Shown piece after piece: positions 53,045-62,390 of a stretch of DNA of 64,000 bases. The stretch's first letter is position 1, and the number at the start of each line of letters is the position of its first letter. The position numbers and the translations under genes were made by a program. The notes beneath the pieces are model-generated. The model saw nothing but the letters and a program-made list of their open reading frames with translations, made no database searches and had not been told where the DNA came from. Source of the DNA: Mangrovimicrobium sp048323675 (GTDB lineage Bacteria > Pseudomonadota > Gammaproteobacteria > Pseudomonadales > Halieaceae); contig NZ_JBLWFK010000001.1 of NCBI RefSeq assembly GCF_048323675.1, positions 434,001-498,000 of the forward strand, in the 5' to 3' direction.

Positions 53045-54748
53045 ATGACACGAATCGACAGAAAATCCTACGCCGCGATGTTCGGTCCCACCACCGGTGA
53101 CCGGGTGCGGCTCGGCGATACCGCGCTGGTGATCGAAGTGGAAAAGGACTTCACCACCTACGGCGACGAGGTGAAGTTCGGCGGCGGCAAGGTCATCCGC
53201 GACGGCATGGGCCAGGGCCAGCTTTCTGCGGCGCAGGTCGCCGACACGGTGATTACCAACGCGCTGATCCTCGACCACTGGGGTATCGTCAAGGCCGACG
53301 TGGGGATCAAGAATGGCCGTATCAGCGGTATCGGCAAGGCCGGCAACGCGGACATCCAGGACAACGTGACCATCCATATCGGCGCCGGCACCGAGGTCAT
53401 CGCCGGGGAGGGCAGCATCCTCACCGCCGGTGGTATCGACGCGCACATTCACTTCATCTGCCCGCAGCAGGTGGAGGAGGCGCTGATGTCCGGCGTCACC
53501 ACCATGATCGGCGGCGGCACCGGCCCGGCCACCGGCACCAACGCCACCACCTGTACGCCCGGACCCTGGCACATCGGCCGCATGCTGCAGGCCACCGATG
53601 GCATGCCGATGAACTTCGGCTTTCTCGGCAAGGGCAACGCCAGCCTGCCGGTACCCCTGGAGGAACAGTTGCAGGCGGGCGCCTGCGGCCTGAAGCTGCA
53701 CGAGGACTGGGGCACCACGCCGGCGTCTATCGACAACTGCCTGTCGGTGGCGGAGGCCTACGACGTGCAGGTCGCCATCCACACCGACACGCTCAACGAA
53801 TCCGGTTTTGTCGGCGACACCCTCGCTGCCTTCCGCGGCCGGGCCATCCACACCTACCACACGGAAGGCGCGGGCGGCGGCCACGCCCCGGACATCATCC
53901 GCGCCTGCGCGGAGGCCAACGTCCTGCCCTCGTCGACCAACCCGACGCGGCCCTATACCCGCAACACAGTGGACGAGCACCTCGACATGCTGATGGTCTG
54001 CCACCACCTCGACCCCTCCATCCCCGAGGATGTGGCCTTCGCCGACTCCCGCATCCGCAAGGAAACCATCGCCGCAGAGGATATCTTCCACGACCTCGGC
54101 GCCTTCAGCATGATCGCCTCGGATTCGCAGGCCATGGGGCGGGTGGGCGAGGTGGTTACCCGCACCTGGCAGACGGCCCACAAGATGAAACTGCAGCGCG
54201 GGGCGCTGGCCGAAGACAACGAGCGCATGGACAACTACCGCGCCCGCCGCTACATCGCCAAGTACACCATCAACCCGGCCATCACCCACGGTATCGACAG
54301 CGAGGTGGGTTCGGTGGAAGTGGGCAAGCTGGCGGACCTGGTACTGTGGAAACCGGCATTTTTCGGTGCCAAGCCCTCCATGATCATCAAGGGCGGGATG
54401 ATCGCCGCGGCGCCCATGGGCGATCCCAACGCCTCGATCCCGACGCCGCAGCCGGTGCATTACCGGCCGATGTTCGGCGCCCACCCGGACGCGGCGAAAC
54501 GCACCTCGCTGACTTTTGTCGCCGGGGCCGCCATCGAGGCAGGGGTCGCCGCGCGACTGGGCCTGGGGCGGCAACTGATTGCCTGCCGCAACACCCGCAG
54601 CATCCGCAAGTCCGATATGATCCTCAACGCCTGGCAGCCGGTAGTGACCGTGGACCCGCAGACCTACGAGGTGCGCGCCGACGGCGAACTGCTGGTGTGT
54701 GAGCCGGCGGAAATCCTGCCGCTGGCCCAGCTCTACAACCTGTTCTGA
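53045..54748 (+). CDS. ureC: Urease alpha (catalytic) subunit
   Basis: 567-residue UreC, the catalytic subunit that hydrolyses urea to ammonia and carbamate. Nickel ligands are in GIDAHIHFICPQQ (two His), the carbamylated Lys is in ACGLKLHEDWG, and further ligands and the flap region are in VAIHTDTLNESGF, MLMVCHHLDPSIPEDVAFAD and AFSMIASDSQAMGRVGE. The N-terminus SYAAMFGPTTGDRVRLGDT is intact, so all active-site residues are present. Confidence 0.99.
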   Translation: MTRIDRKSYAAMFGPTTGDRVRLGDTALVIEVEKDFTTYGDEVKFGGGKVIRDGMGQGQLSAAQVADTVITNALILDHWGIVKADVGIKNGRISGIGKAGNADIQDNVTIHIGAGTEVIAGEGSILTAGGIDAHIHFICPQQVEEALMSGVTTMIGGGTGPATGTNATTCTPGPWHIGRMLQATDGMPMNFGFLGKGNASLPVPLEEQLQAGACGLKLHEDWGTTPASIDNCLSVAEAYDVQVAIHTDTLNESGFVGDTLAAFRGRAIHTYHTEGAGGGHAPDIIRACAEANVLPSSTNPTRPYTRNTVDEHLDMLMVCHHLDPSIPEDVAFADSRIRKETIAAEDIFHDLGAFSMIASDSQAMGRVGEVVTRTWQTAHKMKLQRGALAEDNERMDNYRARRYIAKYTINPAITHGIDSEVGSVEVGKLADLVLWKPAFFGAKPSMIIKGGMIAAAPMGDPNASIPTPQPVHYRPMFGAHPDAAKRTSLTFVAGAAIEAGVAARLGLGRQLIACRNTRSIRKSDMILNAWQPVVTVDPQTYEVRADGELLVCEPAEILPLAQLYNLF

Positions 54749-54762
54749 GCAGAGTCGAAATA

Positions 54763-55266
54763 ATGTACGAAATCTATGAACGCCTGACCGCGGTGCCCTC
54801 GGAGAAAATCCGCGGCGATATCGTGCTCGATCACCTGCAGCGCGAACGCGGGCGCTTCCGCGCCTGGACCAGCGGCGGCGAGGAAGTCCGGGTTTTCCTC
54901 GAACGCGGCCAGACCCTGCGGGTCGGCGAAATTCTGCGCGCCGCCTGCGGCGCCTGCTTCGTGGTCGCCGGTGCCGAGGAAGAGGTCACCTGGGCTGGTA
55001 CCGACGACTGGCAACTGTTCAGCCGCGCCTGCTATCACCTCGGCAACCGGCATACCAAGGTGCAGATCGGCGCGCGCTGGCTGCGCATCAGCCGCGACCA
55101 CGTGCTGGAAGACATGCTCCGCGACCTCGGGCTGCAGACCCGGGACGAGGTCGCGGTGTTCATACCCGAGTCCGGCGCCTACGCGGGTAAGGGCCACGCC
55201 CACCACCACGGTGATCACGACCACGGCGACCACCACGACCACAGCCATGGCCATCACCACCACTGA
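54763..55266 (+). CDS. ureE: Urease accessory nickel chaperone UreE
   Basis: 167-residue UreE metallochaperone. Core motif YHLGNRHTKVQIG and DHVLEDMLRDLG place the conserved dimer-interface His. The C-terminal 20-odd residues are mainly His with Asp/Gly (KGHAHHHGDHDHGDHHD and on), a nickel-storing tail as in Klebsiella UreE. The start of ureF lies inside the DNA coding this tail, in another frame. Confidence 0.96.
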   Translation: MYEIYERLTAVPSEKIRGDIVLDHLQRERGRFRAWTSGGEEVRVFLERGQTLRVGEILRAACGACFVVAGAEEEVTWAGTDDWQLFSRACYHLGNRHTKVQIGARWLRISRDHVLEDMLRDLGLQTRDEVAVFIPESGAYAGKGHAHHHGDHDHGDHHDHSHGHHHH

Positions 55267-55921
55267 CACGGCGCTGCTGCGGCTGCTGCAACTGGCCAGC
55301 CCGGCGCTGCCGGTGGGCGGCTACGCCTTCTCCCAGGGCCTGGAAACCGCCCTCGAACTGGGCTGGGTGAAGGACGCGGCCAGCACCCGGGACTGGTTGC
55401 GCCAGCAGATCCTGCATTCCCTGGCGCGGGTAGACGTGCCGCTGCTGTTGCGCCTGCACCGCGCGGCGCTGGGTGGCGATGCGGACAGTTTCGATTACTT
55501 CAACAGCTACGCGCTGGCCTGCCGGGAAACCGCGGAACTGCGCCTGACCGACAGCGCCATGGGCGAGGCGCTGTGTCGCCTGCTGCCGGAGGTGGGCCTG
55601 CCGTTGCCGGCGCTCGGCGGCGACTCGAGCTTCACCGCGGTATTTGCCTGGGCGGCGGCGCACTGGGGTATCGATGAAAACACGGCGGCCAGCGGTTTCC
55701 TCTGGGCATGGCTGGAAAACCAGGTGGCGGCGGCCACCAAGCTGGTGCCGCTGGGGCAGAGCGCGGCGCAGCGCCTGCTGGGCGAGTTGATGCCCGCGCT
55801 CAACGAGGCCCTGGCCTGTGGTGCGGCGCTGGAAGATGCCGGCATCGGTAGTTCGCTGCCGGCGCTGGCACTGGCCAGCGCCTGGCATGAGACCCAGTAC
55901 ACACGATTGTTCCGATCCTGA
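55247..55921 (+). CDS. ureF: Urease accessory protein UreF
   Basis: 224-residue UreF: LLQLASPALPVGGYAFSQGL near the N-terminus, LRLTDSAMGEALCRLLPE, and FLWAWLENQVAAATKLVPLG are family hallmarks. It forms the UreD-UreF-UreG activation complex. The ATG at 55247 overlaps ureE by 20 bases, and the overlapping stretch is the His-tail coding region. Earlier in-frame codons have no similarity. Confidence 0.95.
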   Translation: MAITTTDTALLRLLQLASPALPVGGYAFSQGLETALELGWVKDAASTRDWLRQQILHSLARVDVPLLLRLHRAALGGDADSFDYFNSYALACRETAELRLTDSAMGEALCRLLPEVGLPLPALGGDSSFTAVFAWAAAHWGIDENTAASGFLWAWLENQVAAATKLVPLGQSAAQRLLGELMPALNEALACGAALEDAGIGSSLPALALASAWHETQYTRLFRS

Positions 55922-55932
55922 GGAGTGAGACC

Positions 55933-56568
55933 ATGAACCCGAAACAAACCCTGCGCGTCGGAGTCGGCGGCCCGGTGGGCTCCGGCAAGACGGCCCTGCT
56001 GCGCGCGCTGTGTGCCGCACTGCGCGACGTCTACGATATCGCAGTTGTCACCAACGATATCTACACCCGCGAGGACGCGGAGTTCCTCACCCGCAATGAA
56101 GCGCTGTCCGCGGACCGCATCCTCGGCGTGGAAACCGGCGGCTGCCCGCACACCGCCATCCGCGAGGACGCCTCCATGAACCTCGCCGCCATCGATGAAC
56201 TGCAGCGCCGCCACGGCGACCTGGACGTGATCTTTGTGGAGAGCGGCGGCGACAACCTGTCGGCCACCTTCAGCCCCGAGCTTTCGGACCTGACCATCTA
56301 CGTGATCGACGTGTCCGCTGGCGACAAGATCCCCCGCAAGGGCGGGCCGGGCATCACCCGCTCCGATCTGCTGATCATCAACAAGACCGACCTGGCGCCG
56401 CTGGTGGGCGCATCGCTGGAAGTGATGGACCGGGATGCGAAGAAAATGCGCGGCGAGCGCCCCTTCGTGTTTTCCAACCTGAAAGCCGGTGAGGGGCTCG
56501 ACGCCATTATCGCCTTCATCGTGCGCGAGGGCATGTTGCCGGAGCGGGCGATCGAGGCGCAGGCCTGA
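55933..56568 (+). CDS. ureG: Urease accessory GTPase UreG
   Basis: 211-residue SIMIBI-class GTPase that drives nickel insertion. P-loop GGPVGSGKTALL, the Ni-binding Cys-Pro-His in ETGGCPHTAIREDASMN, and the switch region VFVESGGDNLSATFSPEL are intact. NKTDLAPLVGASLEVM holds the guanine specificity motif. Last gene of the urease operon. No strong terminator is obvious in the 169 bases after it. Confidence 0.98.
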   Translation: MNPKQTLRVGVGGPVGSGKTALLRALCAALRDVYDIAVVTNDIYTREDAEFLTRNEALSADRILGVETGGCPHTAIREDASMNLAAIDELQRRHGDLDVIFVESGGDNLSATFSPELSDLTIYVIDVSAGDKIPRKGGPGITRSDLLIINKTDLAPLVGASLEVMDRDAKKMRGERPFVFSNLKAGEGLDAIIAFIVREGMLPERAIEAQA

Positions 56569-56737
56569 GAGGCGGCCTTTGCGGGCCGAGAGCTGCCCGA
56601 CGCCATTCAGCTGTAGCTGCTGCGAATCCGCCGGGCACTGTACTACACTGCACCTGAATGAATCGAACCCCGGAGCCCCGGTCTTCGCGTAGCAGTCGTT
56701 CCGGGGCCCGTGCAACACAATAAAAGCGGAGCAGCGG

Positions 56738-57214
56738 ATGCGAAACCTGAAAACCACCTGTCTTGGCTGCCTGCTCGCGGTGGCCCTCAGCCTGCCGGCC
56801 AGCGCTCGCGCCGAAGCGATAGAAATCGCGCCCGCAGCGGACCGTGAACGGGCGCAGGCACTGGGCGCCTACGGTCCCGTCAAGAGCCAGGGCATCGCCG
56901 CCGCCGAGGTCATGGGAAGCATGCCGCTGGACGCGGACTTTCCCGCGCTCGAAGGCTATGTCATGCGCGCCCGCCGGATCACCGTCCTGCCCGGCGGCGT
57001 GGTCGGCGTGCACCAGCACGCGGGCCGGCCGGGTGTGCTATACATGTTGGAAGGCGAAATGAGCGAAATCCGCAGTGACCAGGCGCAGCCGAATAACTGG
57101 TCCGCCGGGGAGATGACCTTCGAAAGCCACGGCACCATCCACTGGTGGCGCAATGACGGCGAAACCAGTTCGGTGGCCTTCGTGGTGGATATTGTTCCCG
57201 CCGATCCTCAATGA
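56738..57214 (+). CDS. Secreted cupin-domain protein
   Basis: 158-residue protein with a signal peptide (LGCLLAVALSLPASARA) and a single cupin domain. The metal-binding first motif is seen as GGVVGVHQHAGRPGVLYMLE and the second as NNWSAGEMTFESHGTIHWW. His residues of both motifs are present, so metal binding is likely. Function unknown. The next gene starts 21 bases later. There is no clear tie to urease despite proximity. Confidence 0.83.
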   Translation: MRNLKTTCLGCLLAVALSLPASARAEAIEIAPAADRERAQALGAYGPVKSQGIAAAEVMGSMPLDADFPALEGYVMRARRITVLPGGVVGVHQHAGRPGVLYMLEGEMSEIRSDQAQPNNWSAGEMTFESHGTIHWWRNDGETSSVAFVVDIVPADPQ

Positions 57215-57235
57215 ACCTGGTGCAGGTAAGGTGAA

Positions 57236-57718
57236 ATGAACCCGGGCGATTACGATCTGCAAATCAACCTCAAGCGCTGGACCCTGGTCCTCGGCGTGTT
57301 GCAGATCACCGTCGGTTGCCTGGTCGGTTTCATCCCGCCAGGCGCCGTAGAGTGGTTCCGCGGTATCGTCATGGCGCACATCGAGTACACGGTCAACGGT
57401 ATCCTGGTGATCGTCCTGGGCTTCCTGCTCACCGAGATGCGACTGGGTACGGCGGCACTCTGGGTGTGGTTCGTCACGCTGCAACTGGGCACCTGGACCA
57501 ACGGCAGCGCCGGCCTGGTGGGCGCCTTCGCCGGGGCATCCTCGCAACTGATGCCGACCATCAACGAGAAATTCCCGCCGCCCCACGGCACCGACAACCC
57601 GCTGGTCTCCGGTTTGCTGCAGCTCTGCGGCCTGACCATCATGGTGGCGCTGCTGTTGACCCTGTATGGACTGCTGCGCAAGGGAGGTACTGCACGGAGC
57701 CCGGTTGCCGGTGAGTAG
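57236..57718 (+). CDS. Membrane protein related to hydroxylaminobenzene mutase / styrene oxide isomerase
   Basis: 160-residue four-helix membrane protein. The stretch MAHIEYTVNGILVIVLGFLL resembles the aHLEgvmNG motif of HabA/HabB-type hydroxylaminobenzene mutases, where the His coordinates heme b and Asn lies in the active site. FVTLQLGTWTNGSAGLVGAF matches the YxxWxN region and ends in a MPTINEKFPPPHGTDN loop. I am confident in the fold-level likeness but not in the substrate. The gene sits 21 bases after the cupin gene. Confidence 0.65.
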   Translation: MNPGDYDLQINLKRWTLVLGVLQITVGCLVGFIPPGAVEWFRGIVMAHIEYTVNGILVIVLGFLLTEMRLGTAALWVWFVTLQLGTWTNGSAGLVGAFAGASSQLMPTINEKFPPPHGTDNPLVSGLLQLCGLTIMVALLLTLYGLLRKGGTARSPVAGE

Positions 57719-57757
57719 GGTGAGGGTCGCCATCCCGCCGATGGCGCGGATTGCCCG

Positions 57758-58294
57758 GTGACGCTGACCACGCACATCCGGCAACTGGCCAGCGATGACG
57801 CAGGACAGCTGTCGGCGTTTTACCAGCGCAACGCGCAGCACCTGCGTCGGTGGGAACCCCTGAGGGACGGGCAATACCACAGCGAAGCTGCATGGCAGGC
57901 GCGGGTGCGGGAACGGCTGTCGGAACAGGCTGCGGGCCACTCCGCCTATTTCCACAGCTTCGACGGCGGGAACGGCCGGCTGATTGCCACCTGTGCCCTG
58001 ACCAATATCGTCAGGGGGCCATTCCAGGCGTGCAATATCGGCTACGCCATTGACGCGGGGTTCGAAGGCCGGGGCCTGATGAAACAGCTTTGCCGGCAAG
58101 TCATCGACTTTGCTTTCGGCCAGCTAGAACTCAACCGGATCATGGCCAACTACATGCCCGACAACCAGCGCTCGGCAGCACTGCTGGCCAGCCTCGGCTT
58201 CCGCCAGGAAGGGCGCGCGGAGAAATACCTGCTGATCAACGGCAGCTGGGAGGACCATATCCTGTCGTCCCTGCTGCATCCGCGGCACCGCTGA
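57758..58294 (+). CDS. RimJ-type ribosomal-protein-alanine N-acetyltransferase homolog
   Basis: 178-residue GNAT protein of the RimJ/RimL type (NAQHLRRWEPLR; then FQACNIGYAIDAGFEGRGLM; QLELNRIMANYMPDNQRSA; LLASLGFRQEGRAEKYLLI). The acetyl-CoA loop is FEGRGLM. RimJ acetylates the N-terminal Ala of ribosomal protein S5; similar paralogs act on other substrates, so specificity is uncertain. Start is GTG at 57758, as no ATG fits the frame. No strong ribosome site is visible. Confidence 0.85.
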   Translation: MTLTTHIRQLASDDAGQLSAFYQRNAQHLRRWEPLRDGQYHSEAAWQARVRERLSEQAAGHSAYFHSFDGGNGRLIATCALTNIVRGPFQACNIGYAIDAGFEGRGLMKQLCRQVIDFAFGQLELNRIMANYMPDNQRSAALLASLGFRQEGRAEKYLLINGSWEDHILSSLLHPRHR

Positions 58295-58414
58295 ACACTG
58301 GCAGTGCCCGCTAATCGGCTACGCCTTCCTGGAACGTGCGCACTGGAGAGACGGTGGTAGGAGGGCTCGATAGTCGGCTTTATGTGCAGCTGTATTGCCG
58401 TTGACGGAACAGGA

Positions 58415-60184
58415 TTAGTGCGCCGCGGTCTTGCTGCAGGGCTGAGCGACGGACTCCTTCACAGCACATTCCTCTGCCCGGATATCCGCAGCGACAAGGT
58501 CGGCGAGTTCGTCGGCAACGTCCGGAATCGCCTGTAGTTCCGCTGCCGCGCGCTGTCGGAGTGAAGGGTCCGCTACGGCCAGCATTTCGACGCGCAACAG
58601 CCACTCCCTGGGGTAGCGGTGAAGATTTTCGTGCAGGTATTCCAGAGTTTGCCGGTCCGGGGGCGCCACGGAAACGCGTAGCGAAGCGACGCGCTGGTAG
58701 GCGCCCATCAATGCGCTGTCCGCAGGTTTGCGCACGGTTTTACTGGCGGGCGGGAGGGCGAACAGCTGCCACCTGCCCTTGTCTGCCACACCGCCATACA
58801 CCGATGTCACCCGTGAACCCACCACCAGGTCGTAGGCTCCCCACTCCGGCCTGAACAGGGCGTTTCCGTCCAGGTCGGTCACTGTGCAATCGTCGAATTC
58901 CAGGATGAGGTTGCGGTGTTCCTGGCGGAATACCTGCCGCAACACGCCGCGGACGGTGATGCCGGAGAGGTATTCCAGGGTCACCGGCCGGTCGATGGCA
59001 ATATCGTGGGCCTTGAGTTCGTCGATCGTGTACAGCGAGAGGCAGCGGCTGAAATCCTTGAGCTGGCCGATCGGCGAACCGAAGCCGCGGGCGTGGCGTT
59101 CCACGCCGTGGCCGAACACCTCGCAGTCGCGGTAGGCCAGTTGCGTCGGGCCGGCGGTGCGCAGGTAGACCGCGTTGCCCACGGCGTCACACAGTACCTC
59201 CTGCATTACGCCGCTGACCTGTACACCCGAGTCGTAGAGCGCCGTGCACACGGTGCCGGCCTGTACGGCCTTCTGCAGCGCCGCCGCGCCGCCGCGCTGG
59301 TAGGCCATGGTGCGGGCGAATTCCTCGAGTACCTGGCTGAGGTGCCTGCAGCTGCGGGTGACGTAGAGTTGCGGCTGTTCCGCAGTGATATCGTAGGGCT
59401 GGCTGACGGCGTTGACGGTAAGGGGCAGTTTTTTTACCCGCTGGTCGTCGAGGCAGTGGCGGCTTTCACCGAGCGAGGAGAGCAGGCCCGCACCGAAAAT
59501 TTTATAGTCCTCCAGGCTGCCGACCAGCCCGTACTCCACCGTCCACCAGTGCAGGCGGCTCAGCAGGCTGGCCTCGGAAACCTCGCAGCTGGCCGCACTG
59601 GCCTGCCGCAGTCGCGCCTCCGCGGCGGCGATATCGGCCTCCGTGCTGTCACCGCATTCCTTGACGATGGAAAGGTGCCTGATGGCTTCGTAGAGCGCCA
59701 TGTCTTCCCGGCTGGGTATCGCCTTTGCGCCAATCTCGCCAAAGCGCTGCAGGAACTCGGCGTAGTCGATATCGACGATAAAGGGCGCATGGCCGGCGGA
59801 CTCGTGCACGATGTCCGGGGCGGGGGTATGGAAAATGTGCTCTACGCTGCGCATGTCCAGGGCGATCACCAGGATCTTCAGCGACTGGAATTCCATAAAG
59901 ACGGCCGGGGGGATGAATCCGTCCACCACCAGCGCGCGCCAGCCCAGGGGTTCCAGCTGTGCGTTCATGGCATCAATCGAGGGAATCTGGTCCAGGCTGA
60001 TGCCGGTGCGCGCCAGGCCCTCGCGATACACCGGGTGTGCGCTTTGGTCCAGCTGCCGGGTGAGGTGGCGCATGATGAAACGCCACAGGGCGTGGTCCCG
60101 CGGTGAATAGTGTTCCGGCTGCTGCACGGTGACGAAGGGGCGCAGGTGAACCGGCAGGCTGGCAATGATCTCGCGCTGGTTCAT
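58415..60184 (-). CDS. Aromatic amino acid hydroxylase, long form (phenylalanine 4-monooxygenase-like)
   Basis: 589-residue pterin-dependent aromatic amino acid hydroxylase. The iron ligands are H127 and H132 in DIVHESAGHAPF and E217 in WTVEYGLVGS, aligning with H285, H290 and E330 of human PAH. The catalytic domain occupies residues 1 to about 310. The C-terminal 280 residues (from about SCRHLSQVLEEFARTM) are an extension absent from the short PhhA of Pseudomonas. Last gene of the tyrosine-degradation operon, so conversion of Phe to Tyr feeding HPPD is the likely role. The ATG at 60184 is supported by GGGAG 7 bases upstream. Confidence 0.9.
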   Translation of the reverse strand: MNQREIIASLPVHLRPFVTVQQPEHYSPRDHALWRFIMRHLTRQLDQSAHPVYREGLARTGISLDQIPSIDAMNAQLEPLGWRALVVDGFIPPAVFMEFQSLKILVIALDMRSVEHIFHTPAPDIVHESAGHAPFIVDIDYAEFLQRFGEIGAKAIPSREDMALYEAIRHLSIVKECGDSTEADIAAAEARLRQASAASCEVSEASLLSRLHWWTVEYGLVGSLEDYKIFGAGLLSSLGESRHCLDDQRVKKLPLTVNAVSQPYDITAEQPQLYVTRSCRHLSQVLEEFARTMAYQRGGAAALQKAVQAGTVCTALYDSGVQVSGVMQEVLCDAVGNAVYLRTAGPTQLAYRDCEVFGHGVERHARGFGSPIGQLKDFSRCLSLYTIDELKAHDIAIDRPVTLEYLSGITVRGVLRQVFRQEHRNLILEFDDCTVTDLDGNALFRPEWGAYDLVVGSRVTSVYGGVADKGRWQLFALPPASKTVRKPADSALMGAYQRVASLRVSVAPPDRQTLEYLHENLHRYPREWLLRVEMLAVADPSLRQRAAAELQAIPDVADELADLVAADIRAEECAVKESVAQPCSKTAAH

Positions 60185-60197
60185 GGCCGGCTCCCGG

Positions 60198-60836
60198 TCA
60201 GCTGGCCGCGTCCGGCTGTGCTTCCGGCGCGGCGCGGGCGAAGGCAGCGAGGGTAAGGCAGTGGTCGTAGATGCGGCGGATATGCCGGTAGTCCTGCGTA
60301 TCGATGCCGAAGCGATCCGCATTGTAGACCTGCGGTACCAGGTAGCAGTCGGCGAGGCCGGGCTGGTCGCCGAAGCAGAAATCGCCGCTGCTGCTGGCGA
60401 GGGTATGTTCCACTGCGTCGAAGCCGCGCCGGATCCAGGCCGTGTACCAGTCGTTCACGGCTGCGTCGCTGGCCCCCAGGTCCCGCTTCAGGTAGTTGAG
60501 AATGGCGATGTTGTTCAGCGGCTGGATATCACAGGCGATACTCTGGGTCAGCGCCCGCACCCGGGCGCGCTGCAGGCTGTCGCCGGGCAGCAGGGCGGGG
60601 GCGGGGTGATTCTCCTCCAGCCACTCGAGGATGGCGGTGGACTGGCCGATGATGTCGCCGCCGTCCAGTTGCAGCGCCGGCACCAGGCCCTGGGGGTTGT
60701 GAGCAAGGTAGGCATCGCCTTTCTGCTCGCCCTGCACAATGTTGACCGGCAGGTACTCGTAGTCCAGCCCCTTGAGGTTGAGCGCGATGCGCACCCGGTA
60801 GGAACAGCTGGAACGGTAGTAGGAATACAGTTTCAT
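60198..60836 (-). CDS. maiA: Maleylacetoacetate isomerase (zeta-class GST)
   Basis: 212-residue zeta-class glutathione transferase that isomerises maleylacetoacetate to fumarylacetoacetate. The catalytic SSC motif is YYRSSCSYRVRIALNLKG; NPQGLVPALQLDGGDIIGQS is the glutathione-binding region; FGDQPGLADCYLVPQVYNAD the C-domain signature. It lies 12 bases after the fumarylacetoacetase gene and 13 before the hydroxylase, inside the operon. Confidence 0.96.
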   Translation of the reverse strand: MKLYSYYRSSCSYRVRIALNLKGLDYEYLPVNIVQGEQKGDAYLAHNPQGLVPALQLDGGDIIGQSTAILEWLEENHPAPALLPGDSLQRARVRALTQSIACDIQPLNNIAILNYLKRDLGASDAAVNDWYTAWIRRGFDAVEHTLASSSGDFCFGDQPGLADCYLVPQVYNADRFGIDTQDYRHIRRIYDHCLTLAAFARAAPEAQPDAAS

Positions 60837-60848
60837 GGTTGACTCCCC

Positions 60849-61838
60849 TCAGCGCGGTGGCTGGTAGCGTTGGACCACCTGGTCGATCCTGCCGAATATA
60901 CTCTGCCCCTGTGCGTCGAGCATGTCGATCTCGATGCGGTCGCCGAAGCGCATGAACGGGGTGGAGGGCTTGCCGTCGGCGATGGTCTCCAGGCAGCGCA
61001 CCTCCGCGAGGCAGCAGGAACCGCTTTCACTGCCGGCATTGGAGACCGTGCCGGAGCCGATCACCGTGCCCGCCACCAGAGAGCGGGACTTCGCGCAGTG
61101 GGCAATCAGGGTGGGAAAGTCAAAGGTCATGTCGACGCCGGCGTTGGGCGCGCCAATCAGTCGATCGTTGAGCGTGGCGCGCAGCGGCAGGTGCACCCGG
61201 GCACCGTCCCAGGCGCCGCCCAGTTCGTCCGGCGTGGCCAGTACCGGGCTGAAACTGGTCCAGGGCTTGGACTGGTAAAAGCCGAACTGCTTGCCCAGTT
61301 CCGCCGGGATCAGGTTGCGCAGGGACACGTCGTTGACCAGGCCGACCAGCTTGATGTGCTGCCGCGCCTGCTGCGGCGTGATACCGGCGGGCACATCGTC
61401 GGTCACCACCACCACCTCGGCCTCGAAGTCGATGCCCCAGTCCTCGTTTTCCACTTCGATGGGGTCGCGAGAACCGATAAAGGCGTCGGAGGCGCCCATG
61501 TAGACCAGCGGGTCGCTCCAGAAAGACTCCGGCAGTTCCGCGCCGCGCGCCCTGCGCACCAGTTCCACATGAGTCACATAGGCGCTGCCGTCGGCCCAGT
61601 GGAAGGCGCGCGGCAGGGGCGCGGCACAGGCGGCCGGGACAAAATCGAGCGCGTGGGGTGCACTGCCGGCATTAAGCTCCGCGTAGCGCACCTGCAGGCG
61701 GGGCGCGAGGGCTTCCCAGTTATCCAGTGCCTGCTGCAGGGTATCGGCAATGTCGGGCACCGGCACCGCGTGACGCAAATCGCGCGATACGACCAGCAAC
61801 TGGCCGTCGCGGCCGGATTTGAGGCTGGCGACTTTCAT
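60849..61838 (-). CDS. fahA: Fumarylacetoacetate hydrolase family protein
   Basis: 329-residue FAH-family enzyme, splitting fumarylacetoacetate into fumarate and acetoacetate. WGIDFEAEVVVVTDDVPAGI includes the metal-binding Asp/Glu, VNDVSLRNLI and GSGTVSNAG are family signatures, and the C-terminus MRFGDRIEIDMLDAQGQSIF is typical. The ATG at 61838 overlaps the upstream VOC stop (ATGA). The length is that of the bacterial two-domain type, shorter than the eukaryotic enzyme. Confidence 0.93.
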   Translation of the reverse strand: MKVASLKSGRDGQLLVVSRDLRHAVPVPDIADTLQQALDNWEALAPRLQVRYAELNAGSAPHALDFVPAACAAPLPRAFHWADGSAYVTHVELVRRARGAELPESFWSDPLVYMGASDAFIGSRDPIEVENEDWGIDFEAEVVVVTDDVPAGITPQQARQHIKLVGLVNDVSLRNLIPAELGKQFGFYQSKPWTSFSPVLATPDELGGAWDGARVHLPLRATLNDRLIGAPNAGVDMTFDFPTLIAHCAKSRSLVAGTVIGSGTVSNAGSESGSCCLAEVRCLETIADGKPSTPFMRFGDRIEIDMLDAQGQSIFGRIDQVVQRYQPPR

Positions 61839-62380
61839 ACGTGTTCTCCAGTGGCTTTCCTGGCATGCAGCCAGGCCGCGTGTCGCGGCGCCTGTTTGGT
61901 CCGGCTCCATTCCTCCAGCATGGCGGGGGCGACCCGGTGCAGTTCCGCCATCTCGCGGTCGCTGTGGGTGTTGGCGGACAGTTCGATGCGGTGGCCGTTG
62001 GGGTCGCGGAAATAGATCGACTGGAAGATGCCGTGATCGGTGGGGCCGATGACCTCCAGCCCTGCCGCCAGCAGTACTTGTCGGGCCGCTTCCAGCGCTG
62101 CGGTATCCTCGACTTCGAAGGCGATGTGCTGCACCCAGTCCGGGGTGTTCGGATCGGCGCCCATCGGCGGTGAATTGGGCAGTTCGAAAAATGCCAGCAC
62201 GTTGCCCATGCCGGCGTCCAGAAACACGTGCATGTAGGGGTCCTGCGCGCCGGTGGAAGGGACCTCGTTCTCCGCGATGGCGAGCACGAAGTCCATGCCC
62301 AGCAGGCGCTGGTAGAAGTCCACAGTTTCCCGCGCGTCGCGGCAACGGTAGGCCACATGGTGAATCCGCTTGAGTTGCAT
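61835..62380 (-). CDS. VOC/glyoxalase-family protein in tyrosine operon
   Basis: 181-residue vicinal-oxygen-chelate protein: IHHVAYRCRDARETVDFYQR with the first metal His, MGNVLAFFELPN, WVQHIAFEVED with the second His, and a final FRDPNGHRIELSANTH with the Glu ligand. Such ligands indicate an active metal enzyme. It lies 10 bases after hpd and overlaps fahA. No homogentisate 1,2-dioxygenase is encoded in the window. This protein occupies its place in the operon, but VOC and homogentisate dioxygenase folds differ, so replacement is only a hypothesis. GAGGAGG precedes the ATG at 62380. Confidence 0.9.
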   Translation of the reverse strand: MQLKRIHHVAYRCRDARETVDFYQRLLGMDFVLAIAENEVPSTGAQDPYMHVFLDAGMGNVLAFFELPNSPPMGADPNTPDWVQHIAFEVEDTAALEAARQVLLAAGLEVIGPTDHGIFQSIYFRDPNGHRIELSANTHSDREMAELHRVAPAMLEEWSRTKQAPRHAAWLHARKATGEHV

Positions 62381-62390
62381 GGCCGCCTCC

